From Ilumatobacteraceae bacterium (GTDB taxonomy: Bacteria > Actinomycetota > Acidimicrobiia > Acidimicrobiales > Ilumatobacteraceae): a stretch of 64,000 nucleotides of DNA. The stretch covers positions 1-64,000 of the forward strand of contig JAHEKY010000002.1 of assembly GCA_024644465.1 (NCBI GenBank). The letters are read 5' to 3'. Of this stretch, positions 56,220 through 64,000 are shown in pieces. How positions within the stretch are numbered: the stretch's first letter is position 1; every line of letters starts with the position of its first letter. The translations under genes and the position numbers were made by a program. The notes beneath the pieces were generated by a model. That model searched no databases, was not told the origin of the DNA, and saw only the letters and a program-made list of their open reading frames with translations.

Positions 56220-58232
56220 TCAGCCGGCGCGCCGAGCACTGCGGGCGAGCGCCCGCTTGCCCTCGATGAAGTCGACGAGCACGTAGTCGCCGAGATTCTC
56301 CGGCGTCGTGAAGAACGCGCGCCCCCGGTTGATCGAGGTCATCTGTTCGATGAATGCCCGCAACGAACCGTCGGCACCGAGCCCGAACGTGTTGATCCGG
56401 ATGTCGGCCTTGGTGCAACGGACGACCTCGCGCAGCGTCGCTTCGACCGTCTCGCGTGCCGGCGGATAGTTGAAGAACGGGTGACCGTCGGCGGTGATGT
56501 GTGCGGTCGGTTCGCCGTCGGTGATCATGATGATCTGCTTCGTGCCGGACTCGCGAGCGAGCAATTGACGGGCCAAGGTGAAGCCGTGGTGCATGTTCGT
56601 GCCGTAGACGAAGTCCCACGAGACCTCCGGCAGTTGTTGTGCGGTCAGCACCCTCGCCGTCTCGGAGAACCCGATGATGCCGAGGTAGTCCCGCGGGAAC
56701 TGCGTGGAGATCAGGCTGTGCAACGCCATCGCCACCTTCTTCGCGGGCAGGAAGTTGTCGCGCATCGGCATCGACAGCGACAGGTCGAGCATCAACACGG
56801 TCGACGAGCGGGTGTGATGCTCCGTGCGCTCGATCTCGAAGTCGTCCGGAGCGAGTTCGACCGGTGTCCCGCCGCCACGACGACGAAGCGCGTTGCGGAT
56901 CGTGCGGTTGAGATCGAGCTGGAACGGGTCCCCGTATTCGTAGACCTTCGTGTCGTACGTCCGCTCGTGGCCCTGGCCGACGTCGCTCGTCTCGTGCTGA
57001 CCGAGCTTGTCCTTCGTGAGCTTCGAGAACAGCTCCCGCAACGCGTTCGACCCGATCCGGCGCAGGCCCTTCGGCGTCAGCTCGAGGCGGCCCTCCTTCT
57101 GCTCGATCAGGCCGGCCTGCTCGAGCTGCTTGGTCAGCTCGGCCAACCGTTGGAGTGACTTCGCCGCGTCGTCGCCCATCAGCGACCGGACGCGATCCAT
57201 GTCCGCCTCGGCGAGCGCGGCGGGGCTCGACGCGTTGCGCAGCAGGTTCTCGAGCTGATCGAGGTCGCCGAGCTCCTGCATCGCCTGCATCGCCTGGCCC
57301 ATGCCGAGCGGGTCCTGGCCCTCGAAGTCGTAGCTGTTGTCCCACTGCATCTGGGGGAACAGCTGCTGGAGGTTGCCCGAGAGCTGTTGCATCTGCCACT
57401 GCAGGTCCATGTCGTCCAGCAACTGGTCGGACAGTTGCTGCAACTGGGCGCGCTGCTCCGGCGTCATCGAGTTCAACATCGCCTGCATCGCGGCCATCCG
57501 ACGCGCCATCTGTTCGAGGAGCTCTTCGACCGATTCCGGGTTCTCGGGGAAGAAGTCCCCGTACTGCTCCATGAACTCCTCGAAGCCGGGGTCCTCGCCG
57601 CGCTGGTGCTTCTCCAGCATCTCGTTCAGCGCGGCCATCATGTCCTTCATCCGGGCGAGGTCTTCCGGGCCCATGTTCTGCATCGCGCCCGACATCTGAT
57701 CGACCATCTGCTGGAGCAGTTGTTCCTTGAGCCGCTCCATCAACTGGTCGAAGCGCCGCTTCGCGTCGGCGGACTCGAAGTTGTAGGCGTCGAGCTCACG
57801 GACCTTGCCGGCGAGGTCGTCCGGGAGCAGGTCGAGGCGCAGATTGCGGTCCTCGGCCGCGGCGCTCGCGTTCTGGGCGCGCCGCTCGTCGCCGGAACGC
57901 TGCGCGTCTCGCACGGCGTTGTCGATCGCATGGCGCTCCTCGTCGATGATGTCGTCGATCTCGTCGTTGATCTCGTCGTAGACGCCGCCGAGGTCGTGGC
58001 GGTCGAGCCGGTCCTGGCGCTCGGCGCGCAGTTTCTCGAGGAGCTCGCGCAGCCCCTGCAACTGATTGCCGTCGCGGTCGCGCATCCCGTCCTGCATCAT
58101 CCTCCGCAGCGCCGCGTTGACGTCACCGTGGTAGAGCAGCTCGTCGGTCAGCTCGTCGAACGCGACGTCGGCATCGAACTCGAACCCGGTCTGCGTGCCG
58201 TCCCACCGCGAGTAGGTGAACTGTGACGCCAT
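56220..58232 (-). CDS. VWA-domain protein of the MoxR/Mg-chelatase type
   Basis: A 670-residue protein. The N-terminal 430 residues are helical, Gln/Met/Glu-rich and coiled-coil-like (EQYGDFFPENPESVEELLEQMARRM). The C-terminal 220 residues are a von Willebrand A domain with a MIDAS (DLSLSMPM, Thr in GTNMHHG, Asp in ITDGEP). Such proteins work with an AAA+ ATPase, like BchD/ChlD or MoxR partners. A matching AAA+ gene ends at 63402, 5 kb away, instead of being adjacent. The ATG at 58232 follows TAGGTT (58239-58244) by six bases. The remodelled client is unknown. Confidence 0.82.
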   Translation of the reverse strand: MASQFTYSRWDGTQTGFEFDADVAFDELTDELLYHGDVNAALRRMMQDGMRDRDGNQLQGLRELLEKLRAERQDRLDRHDLGGVYDEINDEIDDIIDEERHAIDNAVRDAQRSGDERRAQNASAAAEDRNLRLDLLPDDLAGKVRELDAYNFESADAKRRFDQLMERLKEQLLQQMVDQMSGAMQNMGPEDLARMKDMMAALNEMLEKHQRGEDPGFEEFMEQYGDFFPENPESVEELLEQMARRMAAMQAMLNSMTPEQRAQLQQLSDQLLDDMDLQWQMQQLSGNLQQLFPQMQWDNSYDFEGQDPLGMGQAMQAMQELGDLDQLENLLRNASSPAALAEADMDRVRSLMGDDAAKSLQRLAELTKQLEQAGLIEQKEGRLELTPKGLRRIGSNALRELFSKLTKDKLGQHETSDVGQGHERTYDTKVYEYGDPFQLDLNRTIRNALRRRGGGTPVELAPDDFEIERTEHHTRSSTVLMLDLSLSMPMRDNFLPAKKVAMALHSLISTQFPRDYLGIIGFSETARVLTAQQLPEVSWDFVYGTNMHHGFTLARQLLARESGTKQIIMITDGEPTAHITADGHPFFNYPPARETVEATLREVVRCTKADIRINTFGLGADGSLRAFIEQMTSINRGRAFFTTPENLGDYVLVDFIEGKRALARSARRAG

Positions 58233-58320
58233 GACCCGAACCTAGTTGCCGCGGCGCCCTCCCGTGCTGGCGCGAGGCGATGCCGACGCAACGTGCCGCG
58301 GCGGCGCATAGGGTGAGGCG

Positions 58321-58866
58321 ATGCGCGTCCCCCGCACGTTCGTCTTCGTCGACTTGTCCGACTTCACGAACTACACCGCCGCGTTCGGTGACGATGCCGC
58401 CGGCCGGATCCTCAGCGCCTTCCGCACGATGGTTCGTGCCGTCGCGTCCGAGCGCGGCGTGCGCATCGCGAAGTGGCTCGGCGACGGCTGCATGGTCGTC
58501 GCCGTCGACCAGAACGACGCGATCGGCTTCGTGCTCGACCTCGAGCGTCGCTCCGCCGACGTCTGTGCCCCGCTGACCGTCCGCTCCGGGCTCGCGACAG
58601 GACATGCGCTGCTGTTCGAGGGCGACGACTACATCGGCTCGGCGGTCAACATGGCCGCGCGTCTGTGCGACCGCGCCGAAGGCGTCGAAGCGCTGATGCC
58701 GACGATGCACATCGAGCGGCTGCCCGAGGGCGTCACCGCGACGTCGATCGGTGAGATCGAGCTGCGCGGGTTCCCGGGACCGATCGACGTCGTCCAACTC
58801 AGTGGCGTCCCACTGCCCGCTGACACCGACGCCTCAGACCTCTGGACGCGGACGCCGTTCATCTGA
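58321..58866 (+). CDS. Stand-alone class III nucleotide cyclase domain protein
   Basis: A 181-residue protein consisting of one cyclase homology domain. Metal Asp residues lie in FVFVDLSDFTNYT and KWLGDGCMVV, substrate Lys just before LGDG, and the transition-state Asn/Arg in GSAVNMAARLCD. All needed residues seem to be present, so it may be an active adenylate cyclase. The ATG follows TAGGGT (58309-58314) by six bases. It is divergent from the VWA gene and followed four bases later by a GH1-like gene. Confidence 0.8.
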   Translation: MRVPRTFVFVDLSDFTNYTAAFGDDAAGRILSAFRTMVRAVASERGVRIAKWLGDGCMVVAVDQNDAIGFVLDLERRSADVCAPLTVRSGLATGHALLFEGDDYIGSAVNMAARLCDRAEGVEALMPTMHIERLPEGVTATSIGEIELRGFPGPIDVVQLSGVPLPADTDASDLWTRTPFI

Positions 58867-58870
58867 GCCG

Positions 58871-59779
58871 ATGACCTTCGACCGGGGCGTCACGCTCACG
58901 ACTGCCACGACGCTCGGCCACGCCGACACGTCGAACCTCGGCCCCTCGGCCGGCAACGGGTTCTACAAGCGTTGGCCGGACGACCTCGCGCTGCTGCAGG
59001 ACCTCGGCGTCACCGACGTGCGCCTCACCCTCGACTGGGCGCGCCTGCAACCGAAACCGGGCGACCTCGACGGTGACTGGTTCGAACGGTTCGGCAACAT
59101 CATCTCCGCAGCCCGCGCGATCGAGTTGCGGGTCTGGGCAACGCTCTTCGACGGGGCCGTACCGCGCTGGGTCGACAACGAAGGCGGCGTCGGTGACGAC
59201 GCGACGATCACCAAGTGGTGGCCGCGATGGGTCGAGCGGGTCGCGGACGGGTTCGGCGACGAGCTCGACGGTTGGATCCCGTTCGCGGCGATCGAACCCG
59301 CGATGCCCGCGCAGCCGTGGGTGGACACGTGGGCGATCCTCGACGGCGGAGCCGCGCCGGTCGTCGCCTCGGTCAGCGTCGACCACGTCGACACGATCTC
59401 GAGGTATCTCGGGTCGACCGACCGCATCGGGCTGACGCTCTCGACCGACATCGCCAAGGACCACGAGCCGTCCGACGAGGAGCTGGCGGCAGTGTGCGAC
59501 CAGCTCGGCGTGGCGTTGCGGGAGGCGGCCGAGCAGGCGGCGGGCACCCCGCTCGTCGTGAGCGAGTTCTCCCCGCACCACGACGACGCCGAGATCAACG
59601 GTCGGCTCGTCGAGCGGTTCGTCGGCGCGGTCGACGCCGCGATCGCCGACGGCGTCGACGTCGGCGTGTGCTTCCTCGACCCCGCGATCGCCGGCCCCGA
59701 CTCACCGGTCGGCCTGCTGGACAAGGACCGGCTGCCCCAACCCGCCGCTGCGGCATACCTCCCGACCACCGACGACTGA
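58871..59779 (+). CDS. GH1-like beta-glycosidase family protein (short)
   Basis: A 302-residue protein resembling glycoside hydrolase family 1 but about 150 residues shorter. It has RWPDDLALLQDLGVTDVRLTLDWARLQPKPG, LRVWATLFDGAVPRWVDNEGG and WWPRWVERVADGFGDELDGW. Candidate catalytic acids are Glu in FAAIEPAMP (in place of NEP) and Glu in LVVSEFSPH (in place of TENG). Deviations at both sites leave activity uncertain. It follows the cyclase gene by four bases, so the two are probably co-transcribed. Confidence 0.7.
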   Translation: MTFDRGVTLTTATTLGHADTSNLGPSAGNGFYKRWPDDLALLQDLGVTDVRLTLDWARLQPKPGDLDGDWFERFGNIISAARAIELRVWATLFDGAVPRWVDNEGGVGDDATITKWWPRWVERVADGFGDELDGWIPFAAIEPAMPAQPWVDTWAILDGGAAPVVASVSVDHVDTISRYLGSTDRIGLTLSTDIAKDHEPSDEELAAVCDQLGVALREAAEQAAGTPLVVSEFSPHHDDAEINGRLVERFVGAVDAAIADGVDVGVCFLDPAIAGPDSPVGLLDKDRLPQPAAAAYLPTTDD

Positions 59780-59784
59780 GCGTT

Positions 59785-59809
59785 ACATCTGGTGCCTGGC
59801 ACCAGATGT
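59785..59809. repeat. Perfect 12-bp-arm palindrome after the GH1-like gene
   Basis: ACATCTGGTGCC-T-GGCACCAGATGT is a perfect dyad with a single-base centre, starting six bases after the stop at 59779. Its core GTGCCTGGCAC matches GTGYCTGRCAC of the palindrome at 62300-62340. It may be a terminator-type hairpin or a dispersed element; no T-run follows. Confidence 0.8.
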
Positions 59810-59930
59810 CACGACGATGAGGAAATTTTCCGTCCGGCTGCAACAGTTCGGGCCCGTCGGGAGTGAAAGAGGTGTGAATGTCACCATCGACGGCGCGGCC
59901 CATCCGTTCGCCGAGACCAGGAGTGCCCGA

Positions 59931-60377
59931 GTGACCGATTGGGGCTCGACCTCCACCACCTACGCATCGACGTACCGGGCGATGTTGCGCGTGGCGTACA
60001 CGATCACGGGGAACCGAGCAACCGCCGAGGACGCCGTCCACGACGCGTTCTGCGCGGTCGGCCCCAAGATCGGCACGCTCGACGACCCCGTGCCGTATCT
60101 GCGCGTCGCGGTCGTGAACCGCTGCCGGTCGATCCATCGCCATGCCAGCAAGGCGCCACCACCGACACCACCGGACCACGTCGACCTCGATGCCGGTCTC
60201 GTCGACTTCTCCGATGCGCTCGCCACGCTGCCGTTCGCGCAGCGCACCGCGATCGTCATGCGCTACCTCTGCGATCTGCCCGACGAGGAGATCGCCACCA
60301 TCTTGCATTGCCGCCGCTCGACGGTCCGCAGCCACGTTCGGCGCGGCCTGGAACACCTTCGTCAGGAGCTGTCATGA
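59931..60377 (+). CDS. ECF-type sigma factor
   Basis: A 148-residue sigma-70 family protein. Region 2 is RAMLRVAYTITGNRATAEDAVHDAFCAVGPKI and region 4 is LPFAQRTAIVMRYLCDLPDEEIATILHCRRSTVRSHVRRGLEHLRQ, the SigE/SigM-like pattern. The GTG at 59931 has AGGAG seven bases upstream (CCAGGAGTGCCCGA). An ATG at 59817 would add 38 residues without matching the family. Its stop overlaps the next gene's ATG (ATGA). Confidence 0.88.
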   Translation: MTDWGSTSTTYASTYRAMLRVAYTITGNRATAEDAVHDAFCAVGPKIGTLDDPVPYLRVAVVNRCRSIHRHASKAPPPTPPDHVDLDAGLVDFSDALATLPFAQRTAIVMRYLCDLPDEEIATILHCRRSTVRSHVRRGLEHLRQELS

Positions 60378-62287
60378 AGAACGCCTCCATCACACCCGAG
60401 TTCGAACTCCTCGTCAAGGAGCGCCTCACCGAGCTCGCCGACCACGCCCCGACAACTGTCCGGTCCGTCGTCGACACCTCCGACCTCGCCCTGCGCCCGG
60501 TCGAACAGCCCACACCGAAGCGGCGCATCGCCGGCATCGGGGCACTCGTCGTCGCACTCGGCGGCGGATTCGCCCTCACGACGATCGCCGCGACCGGCGG
60601 CCACGACGGCGGGGCCTCCACGCCGGAGGCCGCGGTCGAGGCATTCGTCGACGCGCTCGAGGATCGTGACGTGCTCGGCGCGCTCGACCTGCTCGATCCG
60701 GCGGAGTCCGACGCACTCGTCGACGTCGTGCGTCGGAGTGCCGACGAGGCGGTGCGCGTCGGGCTGCTGTCCGACGACGCCGACCTCTCGGACGTCGCCG
60801 GCGCCTCGCTCGGCGTCGAGGGACTCGTCCTCACGACCGAGCTGATCGCGACCGATCTCGCGGTCGTCCACCTCAGTGAAGGCGTCGTCGACGTCCGTTT
60901 CGACATGGCGGCGCTGCCGTTCGGCGACGAGCTGCGATCGCGGACGGCCGAAGGCGGCGTCATCGGTGAACCGACCGATCTCGCCGAGGAGGACCTGAAC
61001 ATCGCAACCGTGCGGCGCAGTGGACGGTGGTACGTCAGCGTCGGCTTCTCGATCGCCGAGGCCGCCCGCCGCGGGGCCGGTGTCGAGTACCCGGTCGAGG
61101 CCGCGGCTGCGCCAGAGGGCTTCGGTTCACCCGTCGCCGCCGCGACCGCCTTCTGGGAACGTCTCGCCGGCTTCGACATCCGTGGTGCCGTTGCGATGGC
61201 GGCGCCCGGCGAGGGCGACGCCCTGGCGAGGTATGCGTCGCTGTGGCTGCCGTCGGCCGAGCGGGCACTGGCCGATGCGCGGTCGTCCGGCACGAGCGTG
61301 ACGATCAGCGGACTCGAGTTCGACGTACAGGGTGACGGCGATCACCGTCGGGCGACCCCGACGAGCTTCGTCCTCGCCGGCACGCTGCCGCCCCCGGCGG
61401 TCTTCACCGACTACCCGGTGTTCGACCCCGAGGCCCCGGTGCTCGTGCACTCGTTCGGCGACCGCGGCGACGTCGGGTTCATGCTGATCCCGGCCGGCGA
61501 GCCCGTTCCCCAGACGCTCGATGTCGCCGACTTCTCGCCGACGTACCCGAGCGAGCTCGACACGTTCCAGGGCATGGTCAACACCGCCGAGCTCCTACCG
61601 GACGGCACCGTGCTGCCCTTCTGGGTGGAGACGCCGGTGGCGACCGAGCCTGCGACCGAGCCGACGCCGTTCCGCTACGAACTCGCCGACGGTTGCGTCA
61701 CGATGACCGGTGCCGCGTTCAGCGACGGTGGATTCGTCGGCGGTCTGACCTACCCGGGCAGCGGCGTGGAACAGGTGGCCGACGGTGTGTGGAGGGCCTG
61801 CACCGACGAGACGTCGATCCAGTCGATCGGTGCGCTCAGCGTGATGCTGCTCCGGCCGGCGTTCGGTGGAGCACCGCAGCTGCCGTCGATCGAGGTCGTC
61901 GAGGTCGACGGGCTCTGGTACGTGTCGCCGATCCGCACCGTGTTCGCAAGTGTGCTGGACACGTTCGCAGCGGTGCAGGACGGTGAGGTGTTCTCCTTCG
62001 ACAGCCCGATCGCACCGATGCTGTACGGCATCGACCGCACCGGTCTCGAGCGGGCGCTGGTCGGTCTCGAGCCCGGCCGGGTGCCGCTGGCGTGTGAGCT
62101 GATCGTCACCCTGGACGGGTCGGGCGTCGTCGACGGGATCGTCGACGACGTGCCCACCGAGAACCTGCAGGAATGCGTCGAATTCGCCTACTCCGGCTCG
62201 GTCGAGTACACCTCCGAAGCCGGATCCGAGGGGCCGGTGCCGGTGATCGTCGACAACGAGCCGGCGGAGACGATCGTCGACGAGTGA
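60374..62287 (+). CDS. Putative anti-sigma membrane protein with large ectodomain
   Basis: A 637-residue single-pass membrane protein coupled to the sigma gene. A short cytoplasmic region (residues 1-50: PEFELLVKERLTELADHAP, similar in size to anti-sigma heads) precedes a TM helix (about 54-76). The outside part has at least two NTF2/DUF4878-like modules (TPEAAVEAFVDALEDRDVLGALDLLDPAE and SPVAAATAFWERLAGFDIRGAVAMAAPGE) and further unassigned domains. No zinc anti-sigma motif is seen. It is much larger than the partner of the first sigma gene at 19522 but shares its layout. Confidence 0.65.
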   Translation: MKNASITPEFELLVKERLTELADHAPTTVRSVVDTSDLALRPVEQPTPKRRIAGIGALVVALGGGFALTTIAATGGHDGGASTPEAAVEAFVDALEDRDVLGALDLLDPAESDALVDVVRRSADEAVRVGLLSDDADLSDVAGASLGVEGLVLTTELIATDLAVVHLSEGVVDVRFDMAALPFGDELRSRTAEGGVIGEPTDLAEEDLNIATVRRSGRWYVSVGFSIAEAARRGAGVEYPVEAAAAPEGFGSPVAAATAFWERLAGFDIRGAVAMAAPGEGDALARYASLWLPSAERALADARSSGTSVTISGLEFDVQGDGDHRRATPTSFVLAGTLPPPAVFTDYPVFDPEAPVLVHSFGDRGDVGFMLIPAGEPVPQTLDVADFSPTYPSELDTFQGMVNTAELLPDGTVLPFWVETPVATEPATEPTPFRYELADGCVTMTGAAFSDGGFVGGLTYPGSGVEQVADGVWRACTDETSIQSIGALSVMLLRPAFGGAPQLPSIEVVEVDGLWYVSPIRTVFASVLDTFAAVQDGEVFSFDSPIAPMLYGIDRTGLERALVGLEPGRVPLACELIVTLDGSGVVDGIVDDVPTENLQECVEFAYSGSVEYTSEAGSEGPVPVIVDNEPAETIVDE

Positions 62288-62299
62288 CCCCCCTGCCGT

Positions 62300-62340
62300 G
62301 CCGAGTCGGGAGTCGTGTCTGACACGACTCCCGACTCGGC
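62300..62340. repeat. Perfect palindrome with 20-bp arms
   Basis: Bases 62300-62319 are the exact reverse complement of 62321-62340, with T62320 at the centre. The core is GTGTCTGACAC, the same GTGYCTGRCAC plan as the element at 59785-59809. It starts 13 bases after the stop at 62287 and ends just before TAGGTT (62343-62348), the -10 of the next gene. A terminator, operator or mobile repeat role is possible. Confidence 0.85.
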
Positions 62341-62354
62341 GGTAGGTTCCCGGC

Positions 62355-63215
62355 GTGCGATCACCCTCGTCCTTGTTCGGGTCCGGACGACGGGCGGTCG
62401 CGAGGTTCGGGAGGCGGCTGGCCGCGCTCGATGCCGACCGGGCGTCGGATTCGGCGGTGAACGAGCGGTACGTCGAGTCGGCGCCGTCGGCGGCCAACGC
62501 GGTCGACCTGTTCGCCGGTCAGTGGAGCACCCGCCTGCCGATCGAGGACACCACCGGGTCGGTCGACTTGATCGGCGACCACCGGCTCGTGTCGTGTGTC
62601 GAGGCGCTCGGCGGTGTCGCCGACGCCGATGTGTTGGAGCTCGGCCCGCTCGAAGGGGCCCACTCGATCACACTGCGCGAGCTGGGCGCGAGCCGGGTCG
62701 TCGCGATCGAGGCGAACACGAGCGCCTATCTGCGGTGTTTGATCACCAAGGAGGTGACCGGCCTCAGCGGCGTCGAGTTCCGCCTCGGCGACTTCCGCCC
62801 GTACCTCGCCGACACCGGGGATCGCTTCGACATGGCTGTGGCGATCGGCGTGTTGTACCACCTCGAGGACCCGGTGCCGGTGCTCGCCGACCTCGCTCGC
62901 GTGACCGACCGGATCGTGATCTGGACGCACGTCCACTGCGGCGACGTCGAGGGCGACGTCGAGCAACTGGCCGGCCGCTTCGATCCACCGGTGGAGCGCA
63001 CGATGGATTCGACGGCGTATCGCCTCCACCGGTTCCGCTACGCCGAGTCACTCGCCTGGGCCGGGTTCTGCGGGGGCACGCGACCGACCGCGGCGTGGAT
63101 CGAACGCGACGACCTGCTCGCGGTCGTCGACGCGCTCGGCTTCGACGTCGTGCTGCGCGAGGACAACGATCACGAGTACGGCCCCGCGATCACGCTCGCC
63201 CTCCGCCGCCGCTGA
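62355..63215 (+). CDS. Class I SAM-dependent methyltransferase (CmoB/DUF1698-like)
   Basis: A 286-residue methyltransferase. The Rossmann motif is VLELGPLEGAHSITLRELGASRVVAIEAN, followed by GVLYHLEDPVPVLADLARVTDRIVIWTHVH, as in CmoB-type or small-molecule methyltransferases. The N-terminal 70 residues are helical. The GTG start follows TAGGTT (62343-62348) by six bases, and the perfect palindrome abuts this promoter. Substrate unknown. Confidence 0.78.
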   Translation: MRSPSSLFGSGRRAVARFGRRLAALDADRASDSAVNERYVESAPSAANAVDLFAGQWSTRLPIEDTTGSVDLIGDHRLVSCVEALGGVADADVLELGPLEGAHSITLRELGASRVVAIEANTSAYLRCLITKEVTGLSGVEFRLGDFRPYLADTGDRFDMAVAIGVLYHLEDPVPVLADLARVTDRIVIWTHVHCGDVEGDVEQLAGRFDPPVERTMDSTAYRLHRFRYAESLAWAGFCGGTRPTAAWIERDDLLAVVDALGFDVVLREDNDHEYGPAITLALRRR

Positions 63216-63238
63216 TCCCCCCGCTCTTCCCCCCAGCT

Positions 63239-63345
63239 TCCGGTGAGAGGTGAGAGGCACAGGTGCACCCAACTCTCACCGGACGAAGCGCTCGACGACT
63301 TGCGGTGAGAGTTGGGAGTGACAGGTCCTCTCACCTCTCACCGGA
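63239..63345. repeat. Large imperfect inverted repeat of GGTGAGAG hairpins
   Basis: Arms 63239-63281 and 63303-63345 are inverted copies: outer 19 bp and inner 13 bp are identical, while the central 11 bp differ. Each arm is also a hairpin on its own (GGTGAGAG paired with CTCTCACC). The element fills the gap between two convergent genes. It could terminate both or be a REP/MITE-like element. Confidence 0.8.
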
Positions 63346-63401
63346 GGCGGGACCGGAGGCGTGAACGCGGGGCCGGGGCGGGGGCGGGGGCCGGGGAGCG
63401 G

Positions 63402-64000
63402 TCAGGTGCGACCGCGGTAGGTCGACGCGCCGGCGTTGGCGTCCTTGTTCAACCGTTTGCTGAGATGCAGCCCTTCGAGCACGAACTCGACCGCTGCGGC
63501 GACCGCGGCGGGGGACTCGTCACCGTGGGTCAGCACGGCCACCGGGGCACGCATCGCATCGACGGTCTCGATCACTGCCGCCAACTCGGCGCTGGTCATC
63601 GCCTCGCCGGTGTGGGCGACGGCACCCTCCTCGAACGCGTCGACCACCGGCCGGGTCAGCTCGGGGGGAACGACATCCTTGAACACCGTCAGCACCGCAC
63701 CCTTGATCAGGTTCTCCATGATCGCGCCGTCCCGGCCCTCGTCGATCGACTCGATCTCGATCTTGCCCATCGAACTCGCAGCGAGCGCACCGAGGTCGTC
63801 GACGCGGGCGACGACCTCGCGCTCCTGCGCCCGCAACCCGCGGCGTAGGGCGTTCGCAGCCAACGACTCGTAGTTCGTGACGCTCATCCGGACGCTGACG
63901 CCGCTGCGCTGGTTGACCTGGTTGCTGGCCCGGGCGAGATGGCTGAACGTCGCGACGACGTCGGCGAGGTCGTCCGGCACGACGACCTTGATCGTGCCGG
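63402..64000 (-). CDS. AAA+ ATPase of the Mg-chelatase/MoxR type (3' end)
   Basis: The C-terminal 198 or so residues of a larger protein; the frame runs on beyond the window edge. ASNQVNQRSGVSVRMSVTNYESLAANALRRG and the LxxGKIEIES and EGLHLSKRLNKD segments match the lid and C-terminal region of actinobacterial AAA+ proteins annotated as Mg-chelatase-like. The Walker motifs would lie outside. It is the probable ATPase partner of the VWA protein at 56220-58232. Both are on the minus strand, but about 5.2 kb of unrelated genes separate them. Confidence 0.8.
   Translation of the reverse strand, partial: GTIKVVVPDDLADVVATFSHLARASNQVNQRSGVSVRMSVTNYESLAANALRRGLRAQEREVVARVDDLGALAASSMGKIEIESIDEGRDGAIMENLIKGAVLTVFKDVVPPELTRPVVDAFEEGAVAHTGEAMTSAELAAVIETVDAMRAPVAVLTHGDESPAAVAAAVEFVLEGLHLSKRLNKDANAGASTYRGRT

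Overview
The window is GC-rich (roughly two thirds G+C) and gene-dense, with many stop/start overlaps of the GTGA and ATGA type. It looks like the chromosome of a high-GC actinobacterium, most like the Acidimicrobiia (Ilumatobacter-type). That placement is an inference from two WhiB-family regulators, several F420/FMN split-barrel proteins, a SenX3/RegX3-like pair, TatA and MreB. About two dozen genes carry a TANNNT element exactly 6-7 nt before the start codon, the layout of leaderless promoters, and I used this to choose several starts.

Layout. 1-2.5 kb: the right end of an integrated element (coiled-coil DNA-binding-like protein, excisionase-type HTH protein, tyrosine integrase) sitting against the 3' end of tRNA-Arg(CCT). 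2.6-20.7 kb: housekeeping and accessory genes. These include a rhodanese lipoprotein, F420/FMN split-barrel proteins, a TRIC-type membrane protein, a YbaK deacylase, an NMN-adenylyltransferase-like protein coupled to a 1139-residue cyclase-AAA-TPR regulator, a MacB-type ABC exporter, a Nei/Fpg glycosylase with an altered active-site residue, an M20 peptidase, a 2-hydroxyacid dehydrogenase and an ECF sigma/anti-sigma pair. 20.7-22.6 kb: an LPETG-anchored surface protein with three repeats.

22.7-32.7 kb is the most unusual region: a minus-strand catabolic cluster in two transcription units. Unit one (32645 to 26607) holds an M20-type N-carbamoyl-L-amino-acid or allantoate amidohydrolase, a D-carbamoylase, an XdhD-like molybdenum hydroxylase without an FAD domain, and an SsnA-like amidohydrolase. 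Unit two (26523 to 23648, perhaps on to 22666) holds a compact YgfK-like flavin/iron-sulfur oxidoreductase, a BMP-type purine-binding lipoprotein, and perhaps a 2OG-Fe(II) oxygenase. Both units start from near-identical promoters that contain similar AT-rich inverted repeats. The set resembles the xdhD-ssnA-ygfK purine/selenium-dependent hydroxylase neighbourhood of Enterobacteria and Firmicutes. Here it is rebuilt with carbamoylases and without NAD(P)H-flavin modules.

32.7-43.5 kb: a TesB thioesterase and sorbosone-dehydrogenase-like lipoprotein, a moaE-small membrane protein-mreB-RNase II run, an epimerase, a zincin-like protein and an MFS permease. 43.5-54.3 kb: a phosphate island with a Na/Pi cotransporter, a PhoU-like protein, pstSCAB-phoU-senX3-regX3 behind a clear PHO box, and ppk. 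54.4-64 kb: two WhiB regulators around tatA, a VWA-domain protein, a small cyclase, a GH1-like hydrolase, a second ECF sigma/anti-sigma pair, a methyltransferase, and the 3' end of the AAA+ (Mg-chelatase-like) ATPase that is the likely partner of the VWA protein. Three strong palindromic elements lie in the last 4 kb.
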